DNA of 64,000 nt from Urmitella timonensis (GCA_900120415.1 FQLW01000006.1:992001-1056000); one strand, 5' to 3'; positions 15,943 through 26,129 are shown, counted from the stretch's first letter. Notes: generated by a model from the letters alone, not told the origin. Numbers and translations are program-made.

Positions 15943-16938
15943 ATGACAGATGACTTTATGCTGAAACCGACTATTCGTCCTCGTCGCCTGCGGGCTTTCC
16001 CCGCAATGCGCAACCTAATCGCCGAAACCCGGGTCAGTCCCGCCCAGCTGATGCTGCCCGCGTTCGTGCGAGACGGGATTGAGGAAGCTGTCGAGATTCC
16101 CTCTCTACCGGGGGTTTTTCAGCATACCGTGGAGTCTATTCGCGCCCTTGCCTCCGAATGCGTTAAAGCCGGAGTCGGCGGAATCATGCTGTTCGGGATT
16201 CCCAATACCGCTGATAAGGACGAGCAAGGCAGTCCTGCCTGGGATCCAGACGGGATTTTGAATCGCGGTATCCGCGCCGTGCGCGAAGAAGTAGGAGATG
16301 AGCTGGTAGTCGGGGCTGATACTTGCCTGGATGAGTTCACTAGCCACGGACATTGCGGGGTACTCACTGCTGACGGCCAAGTCGATAATGATGCCACCTT
16401 GCCGCTGTATGCCAAAATGGCGCTCAGCCAGGCGCGCGCCGGAGCCCATATGGTTGCGCCCTCGGGGATGATGGATGGCCAAATCGCGGTGATTCGCCAG
16501 GCGCTTGACGAGGCTGGATTCACCGACACCACCGTTTTGGCTTACTCGGCAAAATATGCCTCCGCTTTCTTTGGTCCTTTCCGGGATGCGGTTGCCTGCT
16601 CTCTAGAGGGCGATCGCCGCTCTTACCAGCAAGATCCCCGTAACCGCCGGGAGGGCGTATTTGAAACCCAGCTAGATTTAGCCGAGGGCGCCGATATGGT
16701 GATGGTTAAACCGGCTGGCTACTATCTGGATGTGCTGGCTGATGTGGCGGAAATGTCACCGGTTCCAGTCGCGGCCTACCAGGTCAGCGGGGAATACGCG
16801 ATGTTAGAGGCAGCGGCCGCTAACGGCTGGATTGACCGCGAACGCGCCATTGACGAGTCTTTGCACGCGATTGTGCGCGCCGGAGCCGATACGGTGCTCA
16901 CTTATTGGGCGCTAGAGTACGCGCAGCGAGTAAAATAA
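15943..16938 (+). CDS. hemB: Delta-aminolevulinic acid dehydratase (porphobilinogen synthase)
   Basis: HemB condenses two 5-aminolevulinate molecules to porphobilinogen, the substrate of the HemC domain. The 331-residue protein shows RPRRLRA near the start, the metal-site region [12 protein letters not shown], the catalytic lysine region [17 protein letters not shown] and [11 protein letters not shown]. It stands apart from the main haem block, with AGGGAG before the ATG. The following nuclease gene starts eight bases after its stop. Confidence 0.95.
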   Translation: MTDDFMLKPTIRPRRLRAFPAMRNLIAETRVSPAQLMLPAFVRDGIEEAVEIPSLPGVFQHTVESIRALASECVKAGVGGIMLFGIPNTADKDEQGSPAWDPDGILNRGIRAVREEVGDELVVGADTCLDEFTSHGHCGVLTADGQVDNDATLPLYAKMALSQARAGAHMVAPSGMMDGQIAVIRQALDEAGFTDTTVLAYSAKYASAFFGPFRDAVACSLEGDRRSYQQDPRNRREGVFETQLDLAEGADMVMVKPAGYYLDVLADVAEMSPVPVAAYQVSGEYAMLEAAAANGWIDRERAIDESLHAIVRAGADTVLTYWALEYAQRVK

Positions 16939-16946
16939 CCTGCTCA

Positions 16947-18560
16947 ATGCCTGATTCTCCCCGCGTGCTAGCAGTTTCCGAAGTGGCTCATGCCGCTAAC
17001 TGCCAGTGGCGGCTCTGGTGCTACCTCACCGACCATATGGAGTTGAAATCTGCCGATGTTTTCCACCGTTATATCGGGGATTTAACTAGCGCCGAGGAAG
17101 AAAAACTGGCTGCCCGCTACCGAGACGCGGGTAAGATTTTTCAAACAAATCTTGCAGCTACCAGCGCAGACCTTACGGGAACGCTTCCTTTCCTCCTTTA
17201 CGAGGACGAATCCTGGGTATTGCAGTTACCGCGATTTTCTGCCCATGCCCGCCTAGATTCAGTACATCTCCTGGCTGGTTTCGCCCATTTAGCTGGCGCA
17301 AATCAGCAGTTGTTAAATGCTGCTTTCCCTACTTTAGAGGCTAAACTCGCTTCCCGCGCCCAAATCTTGCTAGCGGATGGTAAAACTGTAGATTTTCCGC
17401 TGCCAGAGCTAGAGGAACTGTGGGAACCTATTGCGGAGCAGGCGCGCACTTTAAGGAGCGACCAGGATTTACTGTCTGCTACCCCCGAGGAGGCTTGGCG
17501 CGCCCTCGACACCGTGTGTGGAAGCTGTTCGCACTGTGCGTGGGCGCTAGCGCGTTTCGATGACCCCTTGCTGATCAGCGGAGTGGGCCCGGGACTGCGC
17601 CGGGAGCTGCGAGCCGAAAACATCTTTACTGCCAGCGAGTTTGCTACAAATCCTCCAGATGGTTACAGCCCGGAGCTAATCCGACAAGCCCGCTTACAGG
17701 TCAGTCAAAACCCCGCAGAACTGCTGCTAGAAACTAATCCGCTGGCTCCGGCCTTAATGGCTCTTCCTGAGCCTCAGGCGGGGGATGTGTATTTGGATTT
17801 CGAGAATGACTCCCTTTGGGGGTGGACGCTCAAAGACCATACCGGGCTGATTTACCTGGGCGGATTGGTTTGTTTTGACGAAGAGTCTTGGGGGGAGCCA
17901 AAATCTTTAACCCCGGCGCTGCCGATTCGCGGTCAAGAGTCGCTGCCGGCGACAGGCAGCACAAACGTAGCGGAGGAAGTAGGGGAACTATCAAAGCGTA
18001 TCGGCGGAAAATATCAGAGTTTTTGGGCGCATAACCGCGCCCAGGAACGCCAGCTACTAATTGATTTACTGGATTTTTTGCAACAGCGCTTCCGCCGGTT
18101 TCCGCAAATACGTATTTATCATTATTCCCCACAAGAACGCCTCTACCTGCAACGGTTATCTTCCCGTCACGGATTACTACAAGGTGAAGTGCGCGACTTG
18201 CTGTCAGCTAACGGCCCGATGCGGGACCTACAGCAAGTGGTGCAATCAGCTATTCGCACCGGTCAAGGCGGATATTCCCTTAAAGAAATGGAACCGTTCT
18301 ATATGGGGTCTTGGATGCGTTCAGAGGATCTGGATAATGGCGCGGATTCGGTGATTGTTTACGATACCCTGGCGCGAAAAGGCGTCCTCGAACCTGGAAC
18401 TAAACTAACGGCTGAGGACGCCGAGCAGCTACGCCTCCTCGCCCTCTATAACGAATATGACTGCTGCTCAACCGCACTTTTACATCACTGGTTGGTTAAT
18501 CAGCACCGCCGACCGCACCTAAGCGTCGCAACGGAAACTACCGACCCTGAAGCCGAATAG
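16947..18560 (+). CDS. RecB-like nuclease with RNase H-like domain (TM0106 type)
   Basis: ATG at 16947, eight bases after hemB, is preferred over an earlier in-frame codon inside hemB; the product is then 537 residues. The N-terminal half resembles a RecB/Cas4-like nuclease module with a cysteine cluster (CGSCSHC near residue 193). A helix-hairpin-helix-like segment (GVGPGLRRELRAENIFTASEF) follows. The C-terminal half has a DEDD-type RNase H-like fold (VYLDFEND; FWAHNRAQER; final YNEYDCCST). Such proteins are predicted nucleases of unknown substrate. Longer relatives carry a helicase domain, absent here. Confidence 0.75.
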   Translation: MPDSPRVLAVSEVAHAANCQWRLWCYLTDHMELKSADVFHRYIGDLTSAEEEKLAARYRDAGKIFQTNLAATSADLTGTLPFLLYEDESWVLQLPRFSAHARLDSVHLLAGFAHLAGANQQLLNAAFPTLEAKLASRAQILLADGKTVDFPLPELEELWEPIAEQARTLRSDQDLLSATPEEAWRALDTVCGSCSHCAWALARFDDPLLISGVGPGLRRELRAENIFTASEFATNPPDGYSPELIRQARLQVSQNPAELLLETNPLAPALMALPEPQAGDVYLDFENDSLWGWTLKDHTGLIYLGGLVCFDEESWGEPKSLTPALPIRGQESLPATGSTNVAEEVGELSKRIGGKYQSFWAHNRAQERQLLIDLLDFLQQRFRRFPQIRIYHYSPQERLYLQRLSSRHGLLQGEVRDLLSANGPMRDLQQVVQSAIRTGQGGYSLKEMEPFYMGSWMRSEDLDNGADSVIVYDTLARKGVLEPGTKLTAEDAEQLRLLALYNEYDCCSTALLHHWLVNQHRRPHLSVATETTDPEAE

Positions 18561-18668
18561 AATCCCGCCTGGGATTTACCCGCTTTGATTTAACCTGCAC
18601 TTTTCGCTTAAGAAAAATTACAGCTAGCTCTACTGTTGCGGTCTCTATCCCCGTGGGAAAATGGGGTT

Positions 18669-19193
18669 ATGAGTGATAATCAACCCCAAGCAGACAACTT
18701 CAGTAACCAGCACTATCCCGGGGGGCGACCCGGATTACCCAACCCCTCTTTTCCCCAATATGGTTCCGGGGATGAATATCGGTCTTATCCCCCCACGATG
18801 CCCACCGCTCCCAGCGCTAATTCTGATGGCGGTCAGGTTAGCTCCGATGAGCGTACGATGGCGATCTTGGCACACTTAGCGGCCGTGATTGCAATGGTAG
18901 TTTCTGCTGGTTGGCTCACTTTTGTGGGGCCGCTGATTGTCTGGTTTATTTATAAAGATAAAAGCCGGTTTGTGCGTAACGCTGCCGCCGGTGCCTTTAA
19001 CTTTAACTTGGCGATGAGCATTACTTCTGTGGTGGCTTGGATACTTTGCTTCACCGTAATCTTGATACCTTTGTCCCTCATCGCATTTGCAGTGGTTTTC
19101 ATAATGACCCTAGTGTGCTCGATTAAAGGCGCGGTGAAAGCCTCCAATAAGGAGTTTTATCACTACCCGTTTGGGATTAATCTTCTTGACTAA
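18669..19193 (+). CDS. DUF4870-domain membrane protein
   Basis: Starting at ATG 18669 the product is 174 residues: a Pro/Asn/Gly-rich N-terminal tail (about 1-60), then the DUF4870 signature DERTMAILAHLAAVI, followed by FVGPLIVWFIYKDKS and three membrane helices, ending with YPFGINLL. An earlier start would add 11 unsupported residues. The family is widespread, with no assigned function. It is a single gene. Confidence 0.85.
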   Translation: MSDNQPQADNFSNQHYPGGRPGLPNPSFPQYGSGDEYRSYPPTMPTAPSANSDGGQVSSDERTMAILAHLAAVIAMVVSAGWLTFVGPLIVWFIYKDKSRFVRNAAAGAFNFNLAMSITSVVAWILCFTVILIPLSLIAFAVVFIMTLVCSIKGAVKASNKEFYHYPFGINLLD

Positions 19194-19400
19194 CTCTCCG
19201 GTAAACCCTAGAAACTATTTGTGACCTATGATACTTAAAGGGCTATCTTCCTGGTAAGCGGATTTTCGCTACCCAATTGTTTTCGTTTTCAGATTTTTCC
19301 TGTCCCTGTTCCAGGATTCTTTCAGCCCAGAGCGTAAAGGTATCATTTGTTGATTTGGATTACCTAAGCGAGACTTAGATTATTTTGAAAGGATTCACAC

Positions 19401-20768
19401 TTGTCCTTTATCGGGAGAGCCTGGCGCTACGTAGTCAGGAAACCAGTAAGAACCATTGTTATATTAGCGGTACTCACAGTGGTAGCTACCGTTTTGATGT
19501 CGGCAGATGCCATTGAGAGGGCGAGCGCACGCGAAGGCGCAAAGGTAGAAGCGAAAGCGGGCGCCGGTTTCGTCCTCGGAAATAATCCCCAGTTCAATCA
19601 GGGAACCCCGCGGGGAGCCGGTACTGTTAAAGGTGCAGACATAGAGAAAATCGCGAAACTATCTGGCGTTAAAAGCTATGTTGCCAGGCAAAACGTTACA
19701 GCCGATTTGGTTGATGCCAAGACCCAAAGACTAGGCACCAATGATTATGACGAGAAAAAAGAAGCACAATTCGGTAATGCCGTGAACGTTTGGGGAGTAA
19801 ACCGCACCGATATCGATAATAACTTCCGTTCAGGAGCGCTCACCCTAGTTTCCGGGCGACATCTAAAACCTGAGGACCGCAATAAAGCCATCATTCACGA
19901 AGATTTAGCGAAAGCAAACGGTCTTAAACTTGGTAGCAAATTGAAACTAAAGGGAAATCCCTACGACGTGGACAATTCCCGTAAATCTACCGCTCAAACC
20001 GAAGCAGAAATCGTGGGGCTAGTTCGCGGTTCTAACACTCGACAAGCTGCCCAACGCAGTGAGCTGTTTTCCAATACGGTATATACAGACCTGGACACCA
20101 CCCGCGCCCTCTATCAAATGAATAAAGACAACGAGATTTACCAGGACGCGAATTTCTTTGTTGCCTCCAACGCAGATTTAGAAAAAGTTCAAAAAGAGGC
20201 CAGTGCCTTAAAGATTGATTGGCAAAACTATCAGCTTTCGCCCTCTACCCAATACCTTGCTGGAATTACTGGGGCAATCAGTGGAATAAACTCGCTGATG
20301 AGCACCACTAAGATTGCGGCATTTGGATTCGCGTTGTTGATATTAACGCTGGTGCTTTTCTTGTGGATGAATGAACGGAAGAAAGAAACCGGGGTACTGC
20401 TATCGGTGGGCACCTCAAAGCGAAGTATTTTTGCCCAATACCTGTGCGAACTGGTAGTAACTGCGATTCCCGCTTTCATATTGGCGTTCTTTGCGTCCCG
20501 CTCGATTGCGCAATGGCTAGGGGATTCAGTTCTATCATCGGTAAACAATTCGCTGCTACAGGAACTATCCCAGACTGGACAGGCGGGCGCGGATATTGAA
20601 TCATCGACTGCCACGAAAACCCTTGACACCTTGGCAGTATCGCTTTCTACCCCCTCGGTCGTTACCGCGGTGCTATTAACCCTGCTAGTGGGAGCTATTT
20701 GTGTGCTGGTAGCATCCTTACCGATGCTGCGTCGCCCCCCGCGCGCCCTATTGGTGGATATCAAATGA
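19401..20768 (+). CDS. ABC transporter permease, FtsX/MacB type (first of pair)
   Basis: The 455-residue protein has one N-terminal transmembrane helix (about 17-36), a large extracytoplasmic domain (about 40-290), then three helices in the C-terminal FtsX-like domain (about 300-325, 345-370, 420-445). This is the MacB/LolC/Vex type, which works mechanically rather than by forming a wide channel. Start is TTG at 19401 with GAAAGGA upstream. It overlaps the second permease by four bases and is followed by its ATPase. The substrate is unknown; relatives handle peptides, lipids or drugs. Confidence 0.85.
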   Translation: MSFIGRAWRYVVRKPVRTIVILAVLTVVATVLMSADAIERASAREGAKVEAKAGAGFVLGNNPQFNQGTPRGAGTVKGADIEKIAKLSGVKSYVARQNVTADLVDAKTQRLGTNDYDEKKEAQFGNAVNVWGVNRTDIDNNFRSGALTLVSGRHLKPEDRNKAIIHEDLAKANGLKLGSKLKLKGNPYDVDNSRKSTAQTEAEIVGLVRGSNTRQAAQRSELFSNTVYTDLDTTRALYQMNKDNEIYQDANFFVASNADLEKVQKEASALKIDWQNYQLSPSTQYLAGITGAISGINSLMSTTKIAAFGFALLILTLVLFLWMNERKKETGVLLSVGTSKRSIFAQYLCELVVTAIPAFILAFFASRSIAQWLGDSVLSSVNNSLLQELSQTGQAGADIESSTATKTLDTLAVSLSTPSVVTAVLLTLLVGAICVLVASLPMLRRPPRALLVDIK

Positions 20769-21979
20769 GAACATTAAGTGTATGGAGACGCGCCTGGTAT
20801 TCAATCAGTCGCCGACCGCGCCGCGCCTTGCTGCTTACCTTGATAATGAGCGTAGTTTTTACTGCTCTAGTTTCACAATCAGGGGTTCGCGGACAAGTTG
20901 CTCAGATTTCAGATGCCATTAACTCGGGGGTAAACGCCGGTTTTACCGCTCAAAGCCAAAACGGAATGCTAGCGCAAAGTGAGGCAGAGAAACTAGCGCA
21001 AATTCCGCAGGTCAAACGATACTCTTTTGAAAAAGAGACTCTCGCTAAACCTGAGGGCGCGCAGCTGGTAGCCAGCGCAAGCGGGATTCAACTGGATGCG
21101 GCTTTTGCTGGGAATGCCGGAATCATTGGCACGCGCAACAGTGATTTAAACCCGTCATTCTTGGGCAAACTCTACCGTTTAGAAACCGGTAAACATCTTA
21201 AAGACGCAGGGCAGGGGGCACTAATTCACCGTGACTTCGCCAAACGAAACTCTTTACAGGTGGGTAGCGAGCTTCGCCTTTCCCAAAACGGCACGGAAGT
21301 AAAAGTGCCGGTAGTCGGAATTTTCAGTGGAAAAACCGAGAATCCAAGCGGGCTTCCCTCCGGGGCTTCAGAAAACCAGATTTTCACAGATTTAGCTACC
21401 AGCCAACGTTTAGGGGGTAAAGACCTCAGCGTTGCCCGCTATTTCACTTCCGGCGCAGACACTTTACCGGCGGCTTTACGTTCCGCTCAGCAAGCGACAC
21501 CGAAGCTGACTATTGAATCTAACGCGACCCAGTTCGCGGGAGTGCTAGCTAGTCTTTCCGGGGTTAATAAGCTGCTGACGGGATTAGCTTTGGGAATAGG
21601 GGGAGCCGGGCTGGCCGCCCTCGCCCTGGTCATGATTTTTTGGATTCGAGGACGTACCCGCGAAATTGGGGTGCTGCTCGCGGTTGGTAAAACCAAGATT
21701 GACATATTGATACAGCTCATCATAGAAAGCGCTATTTTAGCGCTAGTGGGTAGCGTGATAGGGGTACTGGTGGGAAGTCTTTTATCTTCCCAGGTTTCTT
21801 CCCTGGTATTTGCCAACTCTGCTACTCCCTCTTTATCCGCGTTGAGCACGGTCGGCAACGTTGGGGGAGTGCTTAGCGCAGCCGCCCTCGGATATTTAAT
21901 TACTTTCGCAGCGCTCCTGTTAGCAACCCTGCCCCTTCTTCATCAAACCCCGAGAGCCATTCTCTCTAAAAACAGTTAG
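20765..21979 (+). CDS. ABC transporter permease, FtsX/MacB type (second of pair)
   Basis: The ATG at 20765 overlaps the preceding stop as ATGA, so it is preferred over an earlier in-frame codon. The 404-residue product has the same layout as its partner: N-terminal helix, extracytoplasmic domain with low identity to the first permease, and a three-helix FtsX domain with GRTREIGVLLAVGKTK before the second helix. The two probably form a heterodimer with the ATPase encoded next. Confidence 0.85.
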   Translation: MRTLSVWRRAWYSISRRPRRALLLTLIMSVVFTALVSQSGVRGQVAQISDAINSGVNAGFTAQSQNGMLAQSEAEKLAQIPQVKRYSFEKETLAKPEGAQLVASASGIQLDAAFAGNAGIIGTRNSDLNPSFLGKLYRLETGKHLKDAGQGALIHRDFAKRNSLQVGSELRLSQNGTEVKVPVVGIFSGKTENPSGLPSGASENQIFTDLATSQRLGGKDLSVARYFTSGADTLPAALRSAQQATPKLTIESNATQFAGVLASLSGVNKLLTGLALGIGGAGLAALALVMIFWIRGRTREIGVLLAVGKTKIDILIQLIIESAILALVGSVIGVLVGSLLSSQVSSLVFANSATPSLSALSTVGNVGGVLSAAALGYLITFAALLLATLPLLHQTPRAILSKNS

Positions 21980-21987
21980 GAAATATT

Positions 21988-22620
21988 ATGAGCATTTTGC
22001 AGTTAGATAACCTTAATTACGTTTACCCAGGAACTAGCACCCAGATTCTTTCTGAGGTTTGCAATGAGTTTGAGATAGGTAAGTTTTATGCGATTGTTGG
22101 CGCTTCCGGGGCTGGAAAATCCACTTTATTGAATCTGCTTGCCGGTTTAGATAAACCCACTTCCGGTGCGGTCTGCTTTGATGGAACCGATATTGCTAAA
22201 ACCGGGTATTCGCGCCATCGTAAAAAGCAGATTTCTCTAGTTTTCCAAAACTATAACCTGATTGATTATTTGACTCCGCTAGAGAACCTGCGCTTAGTGA
22301 ACGGGAAAGCTAAAGCTTCGACCTTAACTGAGCTGGGGCTTTCTGAAAAGGAGGCGCGGCGCAGCGTAATGGCACTGTCTGGTGGGCAGCAACAGCGGGT
22401 AGCTATCGGGAGGGCATTAGTATCGGGAGCACCCATTATTCTTGCTGATGAGCCTACTGGCAATCTGGATGAAAAAACCGCTAACGAAGTGATTGAGATA
22501 TTACAGCGAGCAGCACATGAACAGAATAAATGCGTTATCGTGGTTACCCATTCGCGTCAGCTTGCCCGCAGTGCGGATGTCACTTTGCGCCTAACCCGCC
22601 GCAAGCTAGTCGCTGCCTAA
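21988..22620 (+). CDS. ABC transporter ATP-binding protein (LolD/MacB-ATPase type)
   Basis: The 210-residue ATPase has Walker A GASGAGKST near residue 39, a Q-loop, the signature SGGQQQR, Walker B IILADEPTGNLD and a switch histidine in VVTHS. It follows the two FtsX-type permease genes at 8 bp and completes the transporter. The terminator at 22677 ends the operon. Confidence 0.92.
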   Translation: MSILQLDNLNYVYPGTSTQILSEVCNEFEIGKFYAIVGASGAGKSTLLNLLAGLDKPTSGAVCFDGTDIAKTGYSRHRKKQISLVFQNYNLIDYLTPLENLRLVNGKAKASTLTELGLSEKEARRSVMALSGGQQQRVAIGRALVSGAPIILADEPTGNLDEKTANEVIEILQRAAHEQNKCVIVVTHSRQLARSADVTLRLTRRKLVAA

Positions 22621-22676
22621 AAGGCAGGGCGAAGGAATAGCGCTAAGGCGACCAGGTGTAGTGGAGGGCGAGCGCA

Positions 22677-22711
22677 CCTCGGTTTTAGTTTTGCAGTCAC
22701 TAAAACCGAGG
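22677..22711. terminator. Hairpin between ABC operon and restriction gene
   Basis: A 13-bp perfect stem CCTCGGTTTTAGT (22677-22689) and its complement (22699-22711), extended by outer GAGCG/CGCTC pairs. It stands between the convergent ABC operon and the restriction gene and marks the left edge of the accessory region. Confidence 0.7.
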
Positions 22712-22806
22712 TTGCAGCTCGCTCTCTGCTCACTTTAAGAACCGTCATTGGCGGGGGGATTGGGTCCGAGTTTCTAGGCAGCATCCGATACTGGACAATA
22801 TCCGCA

Positions 22807-24108
22807 TTAATCAACAATCGATAGCAGCCACCGTAACCAGCTAATCACGGTGCGCGCGCGTCTATTTACCGTAGAGTCTGCATCACAAACATTTAGTTCA
22901 CGCATTAGTGAAATCACCGTATTACTGTCTGGTATTTGCCCAGTTATATAGGTCTGCTGAAATAGCTTGTTGAATATTTCATGCTCGAACATGTATTCAG
23001 CAAAGGCTAGTTGTCTATCACGCTTTCCGAGCTTTATCACTTTTTTGGCTCGCGCAGATAAGGTGGTTCTGCCTTTAGTTGAACGGTCGAAAAGACCAAG
23101 ATATTCGCCTGCTGCCGGATAGTAGGCTGCTTGTCTCTGAACGGTTCCCATGAACTGTGTAATCTCATCAGTGGTCATGCTATTGCCCTCAACACCCGCC
23201 ATATTCTCCATTAATGAGACTATCCGGTCGAATTTATCTGCCTGTATAAAGGGTATTTTCGTGGTATTTTTATCGTCACTGGTGAGAATGCGTACCTTTT
23301 TGCGCACATCCTCTAAATCACTGGTGGTAATACGTTGATTCTCGAAAGTATAGACCCCACTCTGCACTAACTCTAATGAGTTATAGTCCTCCAAATCAGC
23401 AAATCTATACTCATAGAGATAGTAGGTCATATTAGTGTACTGGGAAAACACCAGGCGTATTGGCTTCTTCACTAATGCCTGGTATTTTCTGTAAGGATAG
23501 TAGAGCTGGCGTACATGGAAGTCATCATTCAAGATGTTTTTAGCTTCCATAATGATTACCGAGTCCTTATTTTCAAAACCACCATCAATCTCTAACTGCG
23601 CACCCCGCACTGCAATACGAACTTTATTGTTATTAGTACAGGCGACCTTAAAATCAAAATCTCCTGTACCCATTCGACCATTGAAAGTTTCAACCGTATT
23701 GTCATTATCATCGGTATTTAGAAATTCATCTAAGATACCTGCTGCAAGCAGAGCGTTTATCGCATTTGCTTCAGTGGTTATATTGTCTGCCTGTAAAGTT
23801 TCAAAGTCTGGTAACGAACATAAAACAGGTTTTGTATCTGAAACCTGTTCAAATCCATGATGAAGTATAAAGTCTCCCAATACGTATGAGCGTCTGGATA
23901 TTGGAAGAACATTAATCCCCCGTGCCTTCAGCGGCTGAGGCACGCCTTCCGAGGTATCGTGTTTTGTCATTAGACGCGGTTCCCGGAATTTCTTTATCTC
24001 TGACGCTGGCAGTTCATAAACGCCACCATCGGCAATAGTTTCCATTATTTCGGGATGTGCTGCAAGAATGCCATTCCATGCTTCATTGGTTTTATTCTCT
24101 TCAGCCAC
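22807..24108 (-). CDS. Type II restriction endonuclease (PD-(D/E)XK fold)
   Basis: The 433-residue protein pairs with the adenine methylase upstream. A PD-(D/E)XK core can be seen: Asp175 in EIDGG and Glu188-x-Lys190 in IIMEAKN. The central domain (about 140-290) holds this nuclease core, and the rest resembles the winged-helix flanks of the restriction family with DUF6996/DUF6997-type domains. It is larger than DpnII or MboI enzymes, so the recognition site cannot be read from sequence. Its ATG lies within the end of the methylase gene (8-bp overlap), so it is translated after the methylase. The region is AT-richer than the housekeeping genes, which suggests transfer. Confidence 0.75.
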   Translation of the reverse strand: MAEENKTNEAWNGILAAHPEIMETIADGGVYELPASEIKKFREPRLMTKHDTSEGVPQPLKARGINVLPISRRSYVLGDFILHHGFEQVSDTKPVLCSLPDFETLQADNITTEANAINALLAAGILDEFLNTDDNDNTVETFNGRMGTGDFDFKVACTNNNKVRIAVRGAQLEIDGGFENKDSVIIMEAKNILNDDFHVRQLYYPYRKYQALVKKPIRLVFSQYTNMTYYLYEYRFADLEDYNSLELVQSGVYTFENQRITTSDLEDVRKKVRILTSDDKNTTKIPFIQADKFDRIVSLMENMAGVEGNSMTTDEITQFMGTVQRQAAYYPAAGEYLGLFDRSTKGRTTLSARAKKVIKLGKRDRQLAFAEYMFEHEIFNKLFQQTYITGQIPDSNTVISLMRELNVCDADSTVNRRARTVISWLRWLLSIVD

Positions 24109-24934
24109 TGATTAATACCTCATTGACGGCGCCGCGCAGATTGCCTTTACTGTTAATCGCTCTTCTTGCTTTTACAGTTTTAATATTGAAACCCTCATAT
24201 AGTTCCCGTATCCCAGGACAATCACTATTTGACTGCAAAAACGCGATTCCACTGTTTTTCAATCTTAGGCATTCGTCTCGTAATCTAACCTGTTCTTCGT
24301 ATCCAAAACCGCTCTGCGTGTAACCAGTGAAAGCGGAGGTAGCTGATACGGGCATATAGGGCGGATCGAGATACACGAATGCACCTTCAGGTAATTCAGC
24401 TAAAGCGTCAGCGTAATCTCCACACCTAATATCAACATCGTTTTGAAAGTATTTAGATAATGCCCTAATTCCGGGTTCGTTTACGATATTGGGGTGCTTA
24501 TAGTTTCCGTAGGGAACATTGATTTGTCCTTGGGAATTAACGCGGAACAAACCATTGAAGCAGGTCTTGTTTAGATATATCACTCTCGCAGCCCGTTCGG
24601 TGCTAGACAAATGCGAAAACGAAGGTTTACGGTCTAGGGCTCTGACTTCATAATAATAGTCGCGGCTGTTTAAAGCTTCATGTTGGCGTAGTAGATCTAG
24701 TAGCTCATCGGGGTCGTCACGAACTGTGCGGTAAACGTTAATCAGTTCGCCATTGGAATCATTGATACGCGCCCGTTTAGGCTGTGTATCGAGCAGCAGC
24801 GCTCCGCCACCTATAAACGGTTCTACATATAAGGAGAAAGATTCAGGAATTAAAGGCGATATTTCGGAAAGTAGTTGTCGCTTACCACCCACCCACTTCA
24901 AAATGGGTTTGAGCAAAGTGTTTTCCTTCGTCAT
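24101..24934 (-). CDS. DNA adenine-N6 methyltransferase (Dam/D12 class)
   Basis: The 277-residue protein is a D12-class adenine methylase, with SAM-binding KWVGGKRQLL near residue 12 and EPFIGGGALLLDT near residue 38, and catalytic DPPY near residue 190. It should protect host DNA at the site cut by the endonuclease encoded directly downstream. Many members methylate GATC or related sites, but the target here is not determinable by eye. Methylase first, nuclease second is the safe order for establishing such a system after transfer. Confidence 0.9.
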   Translation of the reverse strand: MTKENTLLKPILKWVGGKRQLLSEISPLIPESFSLYVEPFIGGGALLLDTQPKRARINDSNGELINVYRTVRDDPDELLDLLRQHEALNSRDYYYEVRALDRKPSFSHLSSTERAARVIYLNKTCFNGLFRVNSQGQINVPYGNYKHPNIVNEPGIRALSKYFQNDVDIRCGDYADALAELPEGAFVYLDPPYMPVSATSAFTGYTQSGFGYEEQVRLRDECLRLKNSGIAFLQSNSDCPGIRELYEGFNIKTVKARRAINSKGNLRGAVNEVLISG

Positions 24935-25036
24935 TTACTTTCCCACTCGTACTTAAACAATCCCATCAACCGCATTTGAACGATAAGACGCCAAAAAGCT
25001 TTAGCACTTTATAAGGCAAGGATACCTGATGATTGA

Positions 25037-25813
25037 ATGCGACTCACGTCACTCAACGATCTTGCGGTGAAGAAAAGTGACAGACCTGCCATTGCCATTG
25101 GTAACTGGATGCGCAACCGCAATACTGTTGAGCTACTGGGAATTTGGGAGATTTCAAACAACCCTGACTTTAAAGTCATCGAATTCGATGACTTTAGAAA
25201 GAATGCTGGTCTAAATAGTTTCACATTGACTCCATCGAAATGGATAGAAGCAACCGGCGCTATAGGAATCAGAGTGAAGCGCGACAGACATGGTGGCACT
25301 TTTGCACATGTAGATTTAGCAATGGATTTCGCTGCCTGGATTAGTCCAGAATTCCGACTGCATGTTTTCCAAGAATATCGACAGTTAAAAGCAGATGAAA
25401 CCAGCCGTTTGAATCTCGAATGGCAAAAGAATCGTCTATTTGCGTCTCTCAACTATCGACTTCATACAGATGCTGTTAAAGAAATGCTTCCAGCCGATAT
25501 TGACAGCAAGCTCTCCGGTATTCAATACGCAAGAGAGGCCGAGATGCTTAATTTGGCTGTTTTCGGCTTTACTGCAAAGGACTGGAAGCTACGAAATCCT
25601 AATCTTGATGGAAATCCACGAGATTATGCTTCAGCTACACAATTGCTGATCTTAAACAATCTGGAAGTACTCAATGCAACCTTCATCCAGGAAGGAATTG
25701 ACCGAGATACCAGATACAAAAAGCTTTATGAAAGTGCCCGCAGACAAGAAAAGACATTTGCGGAATCGTCAGGGTTGAAGCAAATTGAACGACCAACTGA
25801 TGACCGGACATGA
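25037..25813 (+). CDS. KilA-N domain protein, possibly truncated at its N-terminus
   Basis: The 258-residue product has a KilA-N DNA-binding domain (about residues 5-110: NWMRNRNTVELLGIWE, TPSKWIEATGAIGI, GGTFAHVDLAMDFAAWISPEFRLHVFQEY) and a helical C-terminal part. Such proteins occur in phages, prophages and mobile islands. Other KilA-N proteins have about 20 more residues before this point. The same frame stays open upstream except for one TGA right before the ATG, with a weak match to the missing part, so the gene may be an N-terminally damaged copy. A second, diverged fragment lies at 37375. Confidence 0.7.
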   Translation: MRLTSLNDLAVKKSDRPAIAIGNWMRNRNTVELLGIWEISNNPDFKVIEFDDFRKNAGLNSFTLTPSKWIEATGAIGIRVKRDRHGGTFAHVDLAMDFAAWISPEFRLHVFQEYRQLKADETSRLNLEWQKNRLFASLNYRLHTDAVKEMLPADIDSKLSGIQYAREAEMLNLAVFGFTAKDWKLRNPNLDGNPRDYASATQLLILNNLEVLNATFIQEGIDRDTRYKKLYESARRQEKTFAESSGLKQIERPTDDRT

Positions 25814-26129
25814 GAAATAGCATTACACCCGAAATAGAGTCCCATTTTCGGCATTGAACCATCAATGTTATTTTCCCCAACGGACTAATGAGGGTGCGAA
25901 GCTGGATTCTAAACTTTTACACAGACGGTCACGGGATTCCCGGAGTGTTTGTACAAGGTCAAGCTCGAAACGCAGGTTTCAACCATGAGTTTATACCCAA
26001 ACATGTAGGGATGTGGTTCTTGGCTAATGCCCTTCTGGGGACACGAATAGTAGCATACCTCGATGTTCAGAGTTTTCTATAGCAGTAATTATGTTATCTA
26101 CCAGGGATATTGCTAGTTTTGGAATAGCT
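25814..26129. other. Non-coding stretch after the KilA-N gene
   Basis: About 316 bp. Short open frames exist on both strands but have no ribosome binding site or recognisable sequence. I see no repeat, RNA gene or clear terminator here. Confidence 0.5.

Noticed and set aside
19345..19385. Possible iron box before the FtsX-type ABC operon (TTACCTAAGC ... CTTAGA)
   Set aside because: Arms and spacing do not fit the DtxR consensus.
25888..26082. Small 64-codon frame between KilA-N and the 158-residue protein gene
   Set aside because: No ribosome binding site, no recognisable sequence and atypical composition.
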